A stretch of DNA of 64,000 bases, taken from contig NZ_LDQA01000045.1 in assembly GCF_001475935.1 (NCBI RefSeq), positions 1-64,000 of the forward strand, in the 5' to 3' direction. Positions 44,459 to 54,000 of this stretch are shown here, piece by piece; positions within the stretch are counted from its first letter, which is position 1; every line of letters begins with the position of its first letter. The translations under genes and the position numbers were made by a program. The notes under the pieces were generated by a model. That model was not told where the DNA came from. It did no database searches and was given only the letters and a program-made list of their open reading frames with translations. Source of the DNA: Aureimonas ureilytica (GTDB lineage: Bacteria > Pseudomonadota > Alphaproteobacteria > Rhizobiales > Rhizobiaceae).

Positions 44459-44709
44459 AGCCCCGTCGCTGCACCTGGATTCGGGGCGATGACCTTGCGG
44501 CAGGTCGCGGCTTGGCCCGGCTCGGGGGCGAGCGACATCGCATTGCGGGCCGCTGCGGCCGCGCCTCTCTTCACGACAGTTTTGAGGCGGACGCCTCACC
44601 CATTGCGTCGCCCGGCGTAGACAGTGTGTCACGCTGGCGGGGATTTCGCAGCCGCGAAACCACCCGTAGGTTCGCCCCACTTCCGATCCCGGAACCTAAG
44701 GAAAACCTG

Positions 44710-45321
44710 ATGTCGCTTCTGAAATCCGTCCTCACCGTTAGCGCTCTTCTCGTCGGTCTCGGCACGGCCTCCGCCCAGACGATCGGCGTGCCGGCCGGCA
44801 CCTATGTCGCCGACCGCACCCACACCAACGTTCTCTGGTCGGTGAGCCATTTCGGCACGTCGAACTATATCGGCCGCTTCAGCGACATCAACGCCACGCT
44901 GACCCTCGACCCGACCGACCCGGACAAGTCCAAGCTCACCGCGACGATCAATCCGAAGTCGGTGGACACGAACTATCCGGCCAAGGACAAGGACTTCAAC
45001 GCCGAGATCGCCGGTGAGATGTTCTTGGACGCCGCGAAGTTCGACACGATCAAGTTCGTCTCGACCAAGATCGAGACCACCGGCAAGGACACGGGCAAGG
45101 TGACGGGTGACCTGACCCTGCACGGCGTGACCAAGCCCGTCACGCTCGACGTCAAGCTGAACGCCGCCTTGAACCCGCACCCGATGTCGCAGAAGCCCGT
45201 CGTCGGCTTCTCGGCCACCGGCATGATCAAGCGCTCCGACTTTGGCATCAACGCGCTGGTCGGCCCGGTCAGCGACGACGTGAAGCTCACGATCGAGACC
45301 GAGTTCGTTCCGCAGTCGTAA
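44710..45321 (+). CDS. YceI-family periplasmic protein
   Basis: 203 aa. The signal peptide covers about 1-23 (GTASAQ). A single YceI lipocalin-like barrel follows (DRTHTNVLWSVSHFGTSNYIGRFSDI; GDLTLHGVTKPVTL; FSATGMIKRSDFGI), which in homologues binds an isoprenoid such as ubiquinone-8. TAAGGA precedes the ATG. A second YceI domain lies in the next gene. Confidence 0.92.
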   Translation: MSLLKSVLTVSALLVGLGTASAQTIGVPAGTYVADRTHTNVLWSVSHFGTSNYIGRFSDINATLTLDPTDPDKSKLTATINPKSVDTNYPAKDKDFNAEIAGEMFLDAAKFDTIKFVSTKIETTGKDTGKVTGDLTLHGVTKPVTLDVKLNAALNPHPMSQKPVVGFSATGMIKRSDFGINALVGPVSDDVKLTIETEFVPQS

Positions 45322-45351
45322 TCGGCTCTCCCCTTTCAAGACGATCCATCG

Positions 45352-45386
45352 AGGCCCGGCGCACCCCGCCGGGCCTTCTTTCTCTC
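45352..45386 (+). terminator. Terminator between yceI and the b561-YceI gene
   Basis: A perfect 10-bp stem (45352-45361 with 45367-45376, AGGCCCGGCG) has a 5-nt loop. It is followed by a pyrimidine tract TCTTTCTCTC, not a pure T-run. It lies 31 bp after the yceI stop. Confidence 0.65.
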
Positions 45387-45410
45387 CCGACATGAAAACA
45401 GGCTGACACC

Positions 45411-46652
45411 ATGCGGACCGGATCGGACGGCGTGAAGGGCTACAATGCCGGCGCCATGCTCCTCCATTGGGCGATTGCGCTCGCCATTCTTTTCCAGCTC
45501 GCCGGCGGCTTCGTCATGATGCGGCTGAACCTCCTGCCCGATGGCAGCCGCTTTGCCTTCTTCCAATGGCATAAGACGGTCGGCCTCATGGTGCTGACGC
45601 TCACGCTGGCGCGCATCGCTTGGCGTCTGCTCAACCCGCCGCCGGCCCATGCGCCCATGGGCGCGATCGAGGCGGGCGCGGCTCACCTCGTCCATGGGCT
45701 TCTCTATGCGGTGATGCTGCTCGTGCCGCTGTCCGGCTGGCTCGTCGTCTCGGCCTCGCCGACCGCGATCCCGACGCTTCTATTCCTGTCCGAGCACCTG
45801 CCCTGGCCGAACCTGACGATCCCGGCCGGCTGGCGCGGGGAGGGGGGCGAGGCTTTGGCCGCGACGCTTCACACCTGGCTTGCCTATTCCACGCTGGCGC
45901 TTCTTGGTCTGCACGTTGCGGGCGCGCTGAAACACTCGGTCCTCGACCGGCAACCCTCGCTGTCGCGCATTCTTCCGGTCGGCCATCTGCCGCGCCAGTC
46001 CACCGCGCTTCTGGCCATTCCGCTGGCAGCGGGTCTGGCGGCGCTGTTTCTGGGCGGCGGCTTGGCCGTCGGGCAGAGCGAAGGCGCGGCGCCTTCTGTC
46101 CAGTCCGCTGCCGTGGCGAATGCCCCGGTTCCTGCCGCGCTTGGCGGCTGGGCAATCGATAAAGCCGCCTCCAGCTTCACCTACGAGGCGACCTTCTCCG
46201 GCAAGCCGATGACGGGCACGATCGGCGCGTGGAACGCCGACATCGCGTTCGACCCGGCTCATCTCGATCAAGCCTCCGCCCGGATCGACATCGACGCGGC
46301 CTCGATCACGGTCGGCGATCCGTTCGTGCGCTCCAGCGCGCCGGGGCCGGATGGCTTGGACGTGACGTCCCATCCGAATGTCACCGTCGCGCTCGACCGT
46401 TTCGCCATGACGGATGCCGGCTACATCGCCGAGGGCACCGCGACGATCAAGGGCAAGAGCGCGCCCATCTCCGTCCCGTTCACCTTCGAGCCCGGCGCGG
46501 ACGGCACGGCGCATGTCGTGGGGTCCGCCAAGATCGATCGCCTCGCCTTCGATCTGGGCGCCAAGAACGATCCGGCCGCGCAATGGCTCGGCCGTGACAT
46601 TCTCGTTCGCTTCGACCTGAAAGCCGCCCGCGCGCCCGCGCCGGCGGCCTGA
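45411..46652 (+). CDS. Cytochrome b561 - YceI fusion protein
   Basis: 413 aa. An N-terminal cytochrome b561 domain (about 10-185) has four helices and candidate haem b His ligands at 19, 54, 95, 154 and 168. A fifth helix (about 198-218) is followed by a periplasmic YceI domain (about 238-405, AIDKAASSFTYEATFSGKPMTG to FDLGAKNDPAAQWLGRDI). The likely role is to exchange electrons with quinone held by the YceI part. It ends 5 bp from the opposing MscS gene. Confidence 0.9.
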   Translation: MRTGSDGVKGYNAGAMLLHWAIALAILFQLAGGFVMMRLNLLPDGSRFAFFQWHKTVGLMVLTLTLARIAWRLLNPPPAHAPMGAIEAGAAHLVHGLLYAVMLLVPLSGWLVVSASPTAIPTLLFLSEHLPWPNLTIPAGWRGEGGEALAATLHTWLAYSTLALLGLHVAGALKHSVLDRQPSLSRILPVGHLPRQSTALLAIPLAAGLAALFLGGGLAVGQSEGAAPSVQSAAVANAPVPAALGGWAIDKAASSFTYEATFSGKPMTGTIGAWNADIAFDPAHLDQASARIDIDAASITVGDPFVRSSAPGPDGLDVTSHPNVTVALDRFAMTDAGYIAEGTATIKGKSAPISVPFTFEPGADGTAHVVGSAKIDRLAFDLGAKNDPAAQWLGRDILVRFDLKAARAPAPAA

Positions 46653-46657
46653 AGGGA

Positions 46658-48994
46658 TCAGGTGACGGTCGGCGCGAGCTTCACGTCGTCCGCCTGGAAG
46701 CGCTCCAACACGCTGAACAGGATGGCGCTGCGCGTCGAATAGGCCTGGCGGGGCGAGGCGACGAAGGCGAAGCAGTTGAAGTTCACCTTGCCGTCCGCGA
46801 TCGAGTCGATGAACACGTTCGGCTTGGGGTCTTCCAGTACAGCCGGGTGCTCGTCGAAAATCTCCATGACCGCCTTGCGGATCGCCAGCGGATCGGCGGA
46901 CGGATGCACTGAGAAGGCGATCTGCACACGGCCGACCGGGTCCGCCAGCGTCATGTTGCGGATCGGCTTGGTGATGAACTCGGAGTTCGGCACGATCAGC
47001 GTCGAGCGGTCGGGCAGCTGGATTTCGGTGGAGCGCACGCTGATGCGTCGGACATCCCCTTCGTCGGTGCCGATGCGCACGCTGTCTCCGAGCTTCACCG
47101 GCCGCTCGGCCAGAAGGATGAGGCCCGAGACGAAGTTCTGCGTGATCGCCTGAAGGCCGAAGCCGATGCCGACCGACAGCGCGCTGACGACCAGCGCGAT
47201 ACGCTCCAGCCCGATGCCGAGCGAGGTCAGGCCCCAGAAGCCGGCGAGAATGATGCCGGCATAGGAGACGATCATCGAGACGGAGTTGCGCGCGCCGGCA
47301 TCCAGCTCCGTCGTCGGCAGATAGGTCTCGTTCAGCCAGCGCCGGACGAGGCGCATGGCGGCGATGCCCAGCGCCAGCGCGATCAACGCCCGCAGGACCG
47401 CGCCCGGCTCCAGCGTGAAGCCGCCGACCGTGATCATCAGAGGGTCGCCGAGCTGGCTGAAGATCGCATCCGTGCCCGGCCCGAAGGGCGCGAAGATCAT
47501 GGCGAGCGCCAGCAGCACCACGCCGATGCGCAGAAGCGCCGACAGCGCCACGCCGAGCTGGCCGACGGTGGAGGGCTTGAGCCCCAGCGCCTCGTAGGCG
47601 GCGCGCCCGGTCCAGGCTTCGGGCGAGAAGATCGTGGTGCAGAGATCGTCCACCACGACCAGAAGCAGATAGGCCGAGGCGCAGACGACGGTGATCCAGA
47701 CCGTCTGCCGCCCGATGAAGAGCGACAGGTTCACATAGCCCTGAAGCGCGGCGAGCACGCTGACGATCAGCGCCAGCCAGCAGACGAGCGTCGTCAGCGT
47801 CACGACGCTGCGCAGCGCCGTCGGCGTCGTGTTCTCGACCTGCGCGCGCCGCAGCCGGCGCAGCGTCAGCAGAACCGAGCCGATCAGGATCATATAGGCG
47901 ACCGCGATGGCGAGATTGGCGGCGACGGTGGAGGAGGGGCTGGCACCGACGATGCGGTTGAAGGCGACCACCGTGATGCCGATCGTCACCAGGATCGCGG
48001 CGAGCGACGGGTAAGGCCGCAGTCGGGCCGCCGCGTCGTTGGAGAGTGGCAGGAGGCGCCAGGAGGGTTGGTCCACCAGAAGAAGCCCGCCGCCGAGCGA
48101 CACGATGAACGCCCCGAAAGAGGCCGCGCCGATGAAGGAGGTCAGGAGCGCATCGGCTTCTTCGGTGAGAACGCCCGCCCAGCGCAGGCCCTGCCCGAAC
48201 AGGAGAAAGCTGAGGCTCGCCGTCAGCGTGCCGACGAGGATGAACCAGAGCGCCAGCCCTGAGCGCCGCGCCCGCGTGCCCGGTGCCTGGGCAATGGCGA
48301 AGCGCCGACCGACCGCACGCAGCCGCCGCCGCACGGGATATAGGAGGACGAGGCTGACGCCGAGGCTGGCCGCGAAGACGAGCGCCCCCGATCCGCTGAA
48401 GCCCTCGGTGACGCCTTCCAGCGTGTCCCGCCCGAAGGACGTGGCGCGCAGGATGTCGAAGCGCATGGAGAGCGCGATCGAGTTCCAGAACCGGCCGGTG
48501 AGCGGCGAGGACACGCGCTCGAAGGTCGAGCGGTTGAATTCCTCGGCGAGCATCCGGTTGATCGTTTCGACCGAGTCGCGGGCGTTGGTGGCGAGAAGCC
48601 GGGCACGCTTGATCGCGGAGTCGAGATCGGTGCGCTCCTTTTTCAGCGCCTCGCGCTGGGCCTTGATGTCGGGCGCTTCCGTTTCGCTGGCTTCGCCAAG
48701 ATCGGCGATGCGCTTGTCCATGGCGTCCAGCATGGGGGTCAGCGCCGTGACGGCCTGTTCGGCGGAGCCTTGGATCGCCAGAACGCGCTCGCGTAGCGCC
48801 GCGCGATCCTCGCTCGGCAGGGTCTGGGCGACGCTCGCCTTGGCGGCCTCGTAGTCCGCGCCCTTGGTGTCGAGATCGGCTATGATCTGCGCGCTCGTGG
48901 CATTGGCGCTGGGCGGGTCCTGCGCCTGCGCCGCGCCGGCGGCGAAGCAAACCATGGCCAGGATCAAAAGGAATCGGCGCACAAACCCTGTCAT
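46658..48994 (-). CDS. MscS-family mechanosensitive channel with DUF3772 domain
   Basis: 778 aa inner-membrane channel. The signal peptide covers about 1-25. A periplasmic DUF3772-type coiled-coil region runs to about 210 and includes the KAQREALKKERTDLDSAIKRARLL helix. About ten transmembrane helices lead to the MscS pore and beta domain (VSALSVGIGFGLQAITQNFVSGLILLAERPVKLGDSVRIG), then a cytoplasmic alpha/beta end. ATG 48994 starts the signal peptide; in-frame ATGs further upstream are unlikely. It probably relieves turgor after osmotic downshift. Confidence 0.92.
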   Translation of the reverse strand: MTGFVRRFLLILAMVCFAAGAAQAQDPPSANATSAQIIADLDTKGADYEAAKASVAQTLPSEDRAALRERVLAIQGSAEQAVTALTPMLDAMDKRIADLGEASETEAPDIKAQREALKKERTDLDSAIKRARLLATNARDSVETINRMLAEEFNRSTFERVSSPLTGRFWNSIALSMRFDILRATSFGRDTLEGVTEGFSGSGALVFAASLGVSLVLLYPVRRRLRAVGRRFAIAQAPGTRARRSGLALWFILVGTLTASLSFLLFGQGLRWAGVLTEEADALLTSFIGAASFGAFIVSLGGGLLLVDQPSWRLLPLSNDAAARLRPYPSLAAILVTIGITVVAFNRIVGASPSSTVAANLAIAVAYMILIGSVLLTLRRLRRAQVENTTPTALRSVVTLTTLVCWLALIVSVLAALQGYVNLSLFIGRQTVWITVVCASAYLLLVVVDDLCTTIFSPEAWTGRAAYEALGLKPSTVGQLGVALSALLRIGVVLLALAMIFAPFGPGTDAIFSQLGDPLMITVGGFTLEPGAVLRALIALALGIAAMRLVRRWLNETYLPTTELDAGARNSVSMIVSYAGIILAGFWGLTSLGIGLERIALVVSALSVGIGFGLQAITQNFVSGLILLAERPVKLGDSVRIGTDEGDVRRISVRSTEIQLPDRSTLIVPNSEFITKPIRNMTLADPVGRVQIAFSVHPSADPLAIRKAVMEIFDEHPAVLEDPKPNVFIDSIADGKVNFNCFAFVASPRQAYSTRSAILFSVLERFQADDVKLAPTVT

Positions 48995-49120
48995 CAGCAC
49001 TCTTCGACCTTTGCCCCCGTTCTCGTCATACCGTGTCATGGGCCGGCGTGGACCACAGCACTGTGGCATGGGAAGGACGCTGGCCTTCCCAATCGTCACT
49101 TTGGCCTTTGCGCGATTCCG

Positions 49121-49158
49121 GCAAAAGAAAAAAGGCCCATGCGGAGACAGGGGCCTTT
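49121..49158 (-). terminator. Rho-independent terminator of the chemoreceptor gene
   Basis: On the minus strand, AAAGGCCC (49158-49151) pairs with GGGCCTTT (49138-49131) across a 12-nt loop. The T-rich run TTTTTTCTTTTG overlaps and follows the stem. It lies 27 bp after the chemoreceptor stop. Confidence 0.85.
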
Positions 49159-49185
49159 CCTTGGTCATAGGGGCTGCGCGAAGCC

Positions 49186-51438
49186 TTAGCGGCTCATGCG
49201 CTCGAATCCGCCGCCGTCGAGATCCAGCGAGAAGCCGCCGCTGCTCGCCGGCTTGGCCGCCGCAAAGCCCGCCGCCTGCGCTTGAAGCGAATGGACGGGA
49301 TTGGCGGCCGGGCCGCTCTCGAACAGAGCGTCATCGACGGATGCCAGTTTTACCGGTGCCTTGGCGTGGCGCGCGGGCTTGGACGCTGCGGCGGAGGCCG
49401 ATGCGGCAGGCGCAGCCGTCGCCTTGGTCACCGTCGTGACCGGGGCTGCCGGCTTGCGCGCGGTCTTGCGCGCTTCGGTCTCGCGGTTGGTGGCTTCGAT
49501 CTCCAGCGCTTCGGCCTGGATCAGCGCGTCGCGCTCGGCATCCGTCATGCGGAAGTAGCCCGCGCGCTCTTCGAGGCGACCCGCTTCCGAGGCCAGCTGC
49601 TCGGCCGTCGCGGTCATCTCGTTGGCCGCGCCCGCATTGGCCTGTGTGACCTGATCCAACTGCTGGATCGCCTGATTGATCTGTTCCACCCCAACCGACT
49701 GTTCGCGGCAGGCCGCCGAGATTTCCGAGACCAGTTCGGCCGTCTTTCTGATATCGGGCACCAGCTTCTCCAGACGCGAGCCGGCATCCTCGGCGACGAT
49801 CAGTGTGCGCGAGGAAAGTTCGCCGATCTCGGTCGCCGCCGCCTGGCTGCGCTCGGCGAGCTTGCGCACTTCCGAGGCGACGACGGCGAAGCCCTTGCCG
49901 TGCTGCCCGGCGCGCGCCGCTTCGATGGCGGCGTTCAGCGCCAGAAGGTCCGTCTGACGGGCGATCTCCTGCACCACCGCGATCTTCTCGGCGATCTCGC
50001 GCATGGCCTTGGTGGACTGCGTCACCGCTTCGCCCGTCGTGCCGGCATGGGTCGCCGCCTGCGCTGCGATCTTCTCGGTGGTCGAAGCGTTGTCGGCATT
50101 CTGACGGATGTTGGCGGTCATCTCCTCGATCGCCGCCGAGGCCTGTTCGGAAGCTGCGGCCTGTTCGGTCGAGCCCGACGACAGCTTCTCGGCGGTGGAC
50201 GCGGAGCGGGCGGAACCGGCCGCGACCAGCGAGGACGAAGCGCGCACGCCCGAGACGATCTCGGAGAGCTTGACCGTCATGTCGCTCATGGCGCGCTGGA
50301 GGTCGGCCAGCTCGTCGCGGCCCTTCACTTCGATACGCTGCGTCAGGTCGCCCGATCCGATGCGGCGCGCCAGATCCACGGCGCGCTGCATCGGGCGCAC
50401 GATGGTAAAATGACTGACCAGCGCCACCGCCAGAAGGATCACGACGAAGATGGCGGAAAAGCCGATGGCCAAGAGCGTCAACTGCTCTCGCATGGGGCCG
50501 GCAATCGTGGCTTCGGGCACATCCACCACCGCGATCCAGGTCGTGTGCAGACCCGGAAGCTCGAAGGGGTAGAAGATACGGCGAACGACGTGGCCGTCGA
50601 GATCGGTGATGCCCGCGACGCTGTGCGGCTTCTTGTCCGCTATCGCGGCGTCGAGTTCGGTGCGGCCCAGCGTGTTGCGATAGGGCGTCGTCAGTCGGGC
50701 GGGGTCGGGATGCGACAGCCAGGTCCCATCGGCGCCCAGCAGCTTCACGTTGCCGGTTCCCAGCGGCTTGATGTCCTTCAGAAACTCCGCAATCTGGCTC
50801 ACCTGGATGTCGAGACCCACGACGCCGATGAACTGGCCGGCCGAGAAGACGGGGTGCACGACACTGGCGAGCAGGTTCTTGTTGCCGGTGTCAGTTTCGA
50901 TATAGGCCGGTGTCACGCCGGATGTGCCGCTATCGGCTGCGAGCGTCCACCAGGGTGCCTGATAATCTTCATCGAAGATCTGGAATGTCGGCATTGGCGT
51001 AGCGCCGCGATGCCACCACGGGGCGAAGATGCCGTTCTTGTTGGCCCCCTGCGCCATATTACTCTTCATCCGGTCCTGCTCGCCGTCGAACGCCTTGGGC
51101 GCTTCCAGAAACCAGGCGCCATAGGCGAGAGGGTTGGGCTCGAAGCTCAGGCGCAGCGCTTCGATGACATCCTTGCGCGTGATGTCCAGCCGGGCATGGC
51201 GCTCGCCGATGCCGCCGGCGGTGAGGCGCGCCGCCGTGTCGAGCCCGGCGATTCCGCTTTCGACGATCTTGGCCGCGCGTCCCGCCTCGCTGGTCATCAG
51301 CCGCTCGGCCGTCTCGTCCGACTGTGTCTGGGTCTCATAGGCCAGGAGCCCGGCCACTGGCAGTAGCGCCAGAAGGAGGCCGGCGCCGATCCCGCCGATG
51401 ATCTTGGTTTTCAAACTTACGCGCGCGCGACGGAACAT
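49186..51438 (-). CDS. Methyl-accepting chemotaxis protein
   Basis: 750 aa. The first transmembrane helix (about 13-34) is followed by a periplasmic dCache-type sensor (about 40-310, with [25 protein letters not shown] and [12 protein letters not shown]). Then come a second helix (about 322-344), HAMP (about 345-400) and the signalling domain with hairpin tip [31 protein letters not shown]. An Ala/Lys/Pro-rich tail of about 95 residues follows. ATG 51438 ([12 protein letters not shown]) is the start. The ligand is unknown; dCache domains often bind amino or carboxylic acids. Confidence 0.92.
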   Translation of the reverse strand: MFRRARVSLKTKIIGGIGAGLLLALLPVAGLLAYETQTQSDETAERLMTSEAGRAAKIVESGIAGLDTAARLTAGGIGERHARLDITRKDVIEALRLSFEPNPLAYGAWFLEAPKAFDGEQDRMKSNMAQGANKNGIFAPWWHRGATPMPTFQIFDEDYQAPWWTLAADSGTSGVTPAYIETDTGNKNLLASVVHPVFSAGQFIGVVGLDIQVSQIAEFLKDIKPLGTGNVKLLGADGTWLSHPDPARLTTPYRNTLGRTELDAAIADKKPHSVAGITDLDGHVVRRIFYPFELPGLHTTWIAVVDVPEATIAGPMREQLTLLAIGFSAIFVVILLAVALVSHFTIVRPMQRAVDLARRIGSGDLTQRIEVKGRDELADLQRAMSDMTVKLSEIVSGVRASSSLVAAGSARSASTAEKLSSGSTEQAAASEQASAAIEEMTANIRQNADNASTTEKIAAQAATHAGTTGEAVTQSTKAMREIAEKIAVVQEIARQTDLLALNAAIEAARAGQHGKGFAVVASEVRKLAERSQAAATEIGELSSRTLIVAEDAGSRLEKLVPDIRKTAELVSEISAACREQSVGVEQINQAIQQLDQVTQANAGAANEMTATAEQLASEAGRLEERAGYFRMTDAERDALIQAEALEIEATNRETEARKTARKPAAPVTTVTKATAAPAASASAAASKPARHAKAPVKLASVDDALFESGPAANPVHSLQAQAAGFAAAKPASSGGFSLDLDGGGFERMSR

Positions 51439-51560
51439 CAGATTCGGTCTCGTTTGTTGCACCGCGAAGGAGAAGCCACGCACGAACTTAATGCTCGGTT
51501 CGAAACCACCCCGCGTCGCCTTCGGCGCGGGGCTTCCTCTCATTGTGGTTATCCCCGTCT

Positions 51561-52436
51561 TTAGCCGGCGACGGAAACTGTCCAGACATAGAAGCGCGCT
51601 TCGCCGGGGCTCAGATGCTCGTTGCCCGGCTTGTCCGCGAACTCGCCATCCCAGCCCAGCGGCGGCGTGGTGCCGGCCCAGGGCTCGATGCACAGGAAGG
51701 GTGCGCCCTGCGGCTTCGACCAGACGCCTAGATCGCGGAAGCCCTGCCAGGAAACGCGAAGAGAGGGGGCTTCGGCACCCGGCGCCTCGAAACGCACCGC
51801 GCCCTCGCCAATGCCGCCGAAGACCAGCGCATCGCCCGCGAACAGCTCGGGGGAGAGTTCGAGCATCTCGCCCACGGCCGGAACCGACCGCTCGCCCTTC
51901 AGGAAGCCGCCCTCCAGCGCGCAGGCGCTCACAGGCGCCGCGCCTTCGAAGCGAAGCTCATGGGCCTCCTTCGCGATGCCCTCCGCCAGCGGCCAGCGAA
52001 AGGCGGGATGCGCGCCGACGGCATAGGGCAGGGACACCGTGCCGGGATTGCGCACGGTGGTGGTGACGGTCAGCGTGTCCTCGCTCACCTCGTAGGCAAG
52101 TTCCAGCTCGAAGGCGAAAGGGAAGCGCGCACGGCTCTCTTCGCTGTCGCGCAGCACGAGGCGCGCGCGCGTCTCGCCCTTCTCCAGCCATTCGAACCGG
52201 CTGTCGCGCGCGAAACCATGCTGCGTCAGCGGGTAGGACTGGCCATCGACGATCAGCCGGTCGCCCGGCAGGCGGCCGACGATGGGAAAGAGAACCGGCG
52301 CATGGCGCGGCCATTCCGGGCCGGCCTGCCAGAGAAATTCCCGGCCTTCGCGGTCACGAAGCGAGGTCAGTTCCGCGCCATCCTCCTTGATGCGGGCGGA
52401 CAGGCCGATGGTGCCGATGCGATGCGGTTCCGACAT
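51561..52436 (-). CDS. Aldose 1-epimerase-family protein
   Basis: 291 aa galactose mutarotase-like beta-sandwich of the LacX-type subgroup. It shows [12 protein letters not shown], the His of [19 protein letters not shown] and CIEPWAGTT with the catalytic Glu. The substrate is unknown. It is a cytosolic protein without a signal peptide. It is separated from hemN by 66 bp and could be read from the same transcript. Confidence 0.87.
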   Translation of the reverse strand: MSEPHRIGTIGLSARIKEDGAELTSLRDREGREFLWQAGPEWPRHAPVLFPIVGRLPGDRLIVDGQSYPLTQHGFARDSRFEWLEKGETRARLVLRDSEESRARFPFAFELELAYEVSEDTLTVTTTVRNPGTVSLPYAVGAHPAFRWPLAEGIAKEAHELRFEGAAPVSACALEGGFLKGERSVPAVGEMLELSPELFAGDALVFGGIGEGAVRFEAPGAEAPSLRVSWQGFRDLGVWSKPQGAPFLCIEPWAGTTPPLGWDGEFADKPGNEHLSPGEARFYVWTVSVAG

Positions 52437-52502
52437 GGAAAGCTCCGGGTGGGGACAGATCGCTCCCTTCTACCGGAACGGCGTTTCGTTTTCCCCTCCC
52501 GT

Positions 52503-53834
52503 TCAAACCGCGCTGCTGAAGCCCCGCTCGCCTTCGCTGCGAAAGCGATCGAACACGGCCGAGACCAGCCGCACGAAGGGGCGTCCCTTCTCGGTCAGGG
52601 CAATGACGTCATGGCGCATGTCCACGAGCCCCTGCAGGGCGAGCGGGCGCAGAAGCGCCAATTCTTCGGCATAGTGCCGCGCGCGCCGGCCGAGATCGAC
52701 GCGGAAGTCGCACATGAGGCGCTCGATGATGCGGGCGCGCTCGCGGTCGTCCCCCTCGAAGGCATGGCCGCGTCGGGTCGGCAGTTCTCCCGCCAGGACC
52801 CTCGCCTTATAGGCTTCGATGCCGCTTTCGTTCTGCGCGAAGCCCCCGGCCAGACGCGAAATGGAGGACGCGCCGAAGCCGATCAGCACCTCCTGCGCAT
52901 CGTCCGTATAGCCCTGGAAGTTGCGGTGGAGACGATGGGCGCGGGCGGCCGCCGCCAGCGGATCGCAGAACAGGGCGAAATGATCGATGCCGATGCTCTG
53001 GTAGCCATGGGCGAGGAAGCTCGCCGCCACCGCCTCCTGCTGGCGCACCCGCTCCGGCGCTCCCGGCAGAAGCGCGGCGTCGATCAGTCGCTGGTTGGCG
53101 CGGCGCGCGGGCAGATGCGCGTAGCCATAGCAGGCGACGCGATCGGGCCCGAGCAGGATGACCTCCCGGCACGTGCGCTTCAGGCTGTCCACGCTCTGTC
53201 GCGGCAGGCCATAGACGAGGTCGAAGTTCAACTTCGCGATGCCGGCACGGCGCAGCATGGCGACTGCCGCGCGCACGGTCTCGGCCGGCTGCACCCGGCC
53301 GATCGCCTGTTGAACCTCGGGGTCGAGATCCTGCACCCCGAGGCTCGCGCGGTTGACGCCTAGCACGGCGAGCCCGTCCACCAGCGCCTGATCCACGCGG
53401 CGCGGGTCGAGTTCCATCGCATGTTCGAACCCGGTTTCGAAATCGAAATGGCGCTCCAGCACGCGCAGGACCGAGGCCACGCCGGCGATGCCGAGGATCG
53501 AGGGCGTGCCGCCGCCCCAAGCGATGCGCGCGATGCGAAGCCGGGCGGGCAGATGGCGGGCGACGAGCGCGATCTCCGCTTCCAGGCCCGAGCGATAGCT
53601 GGCCACGACATCGTCCCGCAGCGCCGCCTTGGCGTGGCAGCCGCAATAATGGCAGATCTCCCGGCAATAGGGCACATGGAGATAGATCGAGACGGGCTGG
53701 CCCGCATCGCTCGCAGCGAGCCAGGCGGCCGTTTCCGCCGGGCCGATGGCCGACGAGAAGTCCGCCGCCGTGGGATAGGAGGTGTAGCGTGGCACGGTGA
53801 GGCTCGCGAGCTGTTCGGTGAGATCGTCGCTCAT
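52503..53834 (-). CDS. hemN: Oxygen-independent coproporphyrinogen III oxidase
   Basis: 443 aa radical SAM enzyme that converts coproporphyrinogen III to protoporphyrinogen IX without oxygen. It has the N-terminal VPRYTSYPTA of true HemN, the cluster motif CREICHYCGC with its CxxxCxxC, the GGGTPS SAM-binding stretch and the C-terminal HemN domain. These separate it from HemW. The ATG lies 1 bp after the cydX stop (TGATATG), so it is coupled to the cytochrome bd operon. Confidence 0.93.
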   Translation of the reverse strand: MSDDLTEQLASLTVPRYTSYPTAADFSSAIGPAETAAWLAASDAGQPVSIYLHVPYCREICHYCGCHAKAALRDDVVASYRSGLEAEIALVARHLPARLRIARIAWGGGTPSILGIAGVASVLRVLERHFDFETGFEHAMELDPRRVDQALVDGLAVLGVNRASLGVQDLDPEVQQAIGRVQPAETVRAAVAMLRRAGIAKLNFDLVYGLPRQSVDSLKRTCREVILLGPDRVACYGYAHLPARRANQRLIDAALLPGAPERVRQQEAVAASFLAHGYQSIGIDHFALFCDPLAAAARAHRLHRNFQGYTDDAQEVLIGFGASSISRLAGGFAQNESGIEAYKARVLAGELPTRRGHAFEGDDRERARIIERLMCDFRVDLGRRARHYAEELALLRPLALQGLVDMRHDVIALTEKGRPFVRLVSAVFDRFRSEGERGFSSAV

Positions 53835-53835
53835 A

Positions 53836-53988
53836 TCAGGCCCCATCCAGAGCCGTTCCGGGCCGCCCTTCGGGCTCGATCGCGAGGGCCGACAACCGGC
53901 GATCCTCCTTCATCTCGAACCACATGGCGTTGAGAATGGCGAAGGCGCAGGCGAGGCCGAGGCCCAGAACCCAGGAAAAATACCACAT
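53836..53988 (-). CDS. cydX: Cytochrome bd oxidase small subunit CydX
   Basis: 50-aa single-helix membrane protein. It begins MWYFSWVLGLGLACAFAI and continues NAMWFEMKEDRR, matching the CydX signature (MWYFxWxLG...LACxF, then an acidic residue). CydX stabilises the haems of CydAB. It begins 12 bp after cydB and ends 1 bp before hemN. It is short enough for automated gene finders to miss. Confidence 0.92.
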   Translation of the reverse strand: MWYFSWVLGLGLACAFAILNAMWFEMKEDRRLSALAIEPEGRPGTALDGA

Positions 53989-54000
53989 GGTGTCGGCTCC

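Noticed and set aside
45392-45406. Four-codon leader peptide before the b561-YceI gene
   Set aside because: There is a start and stop but no ribosome site or repeated codons; such short frames occur by chance.
45780-48950. A 1056-codon open frame on the minus strand
   Set aside because: It runs antisense to the b561-YceI fusion and in another frame of the MscS gene. Its translation is Arg/Ala/Gly-rich with no motifs, while the overlapping frames encode clear families. Long empty frames are expected at this GC content.
52503-53834. HemW (radical SAM haem chaperone) for the hemN gene
   Set aside because: The N-terminal RYTSYPTA motif, the CxxxCxxC followed by GC, and full length favour true HemN.
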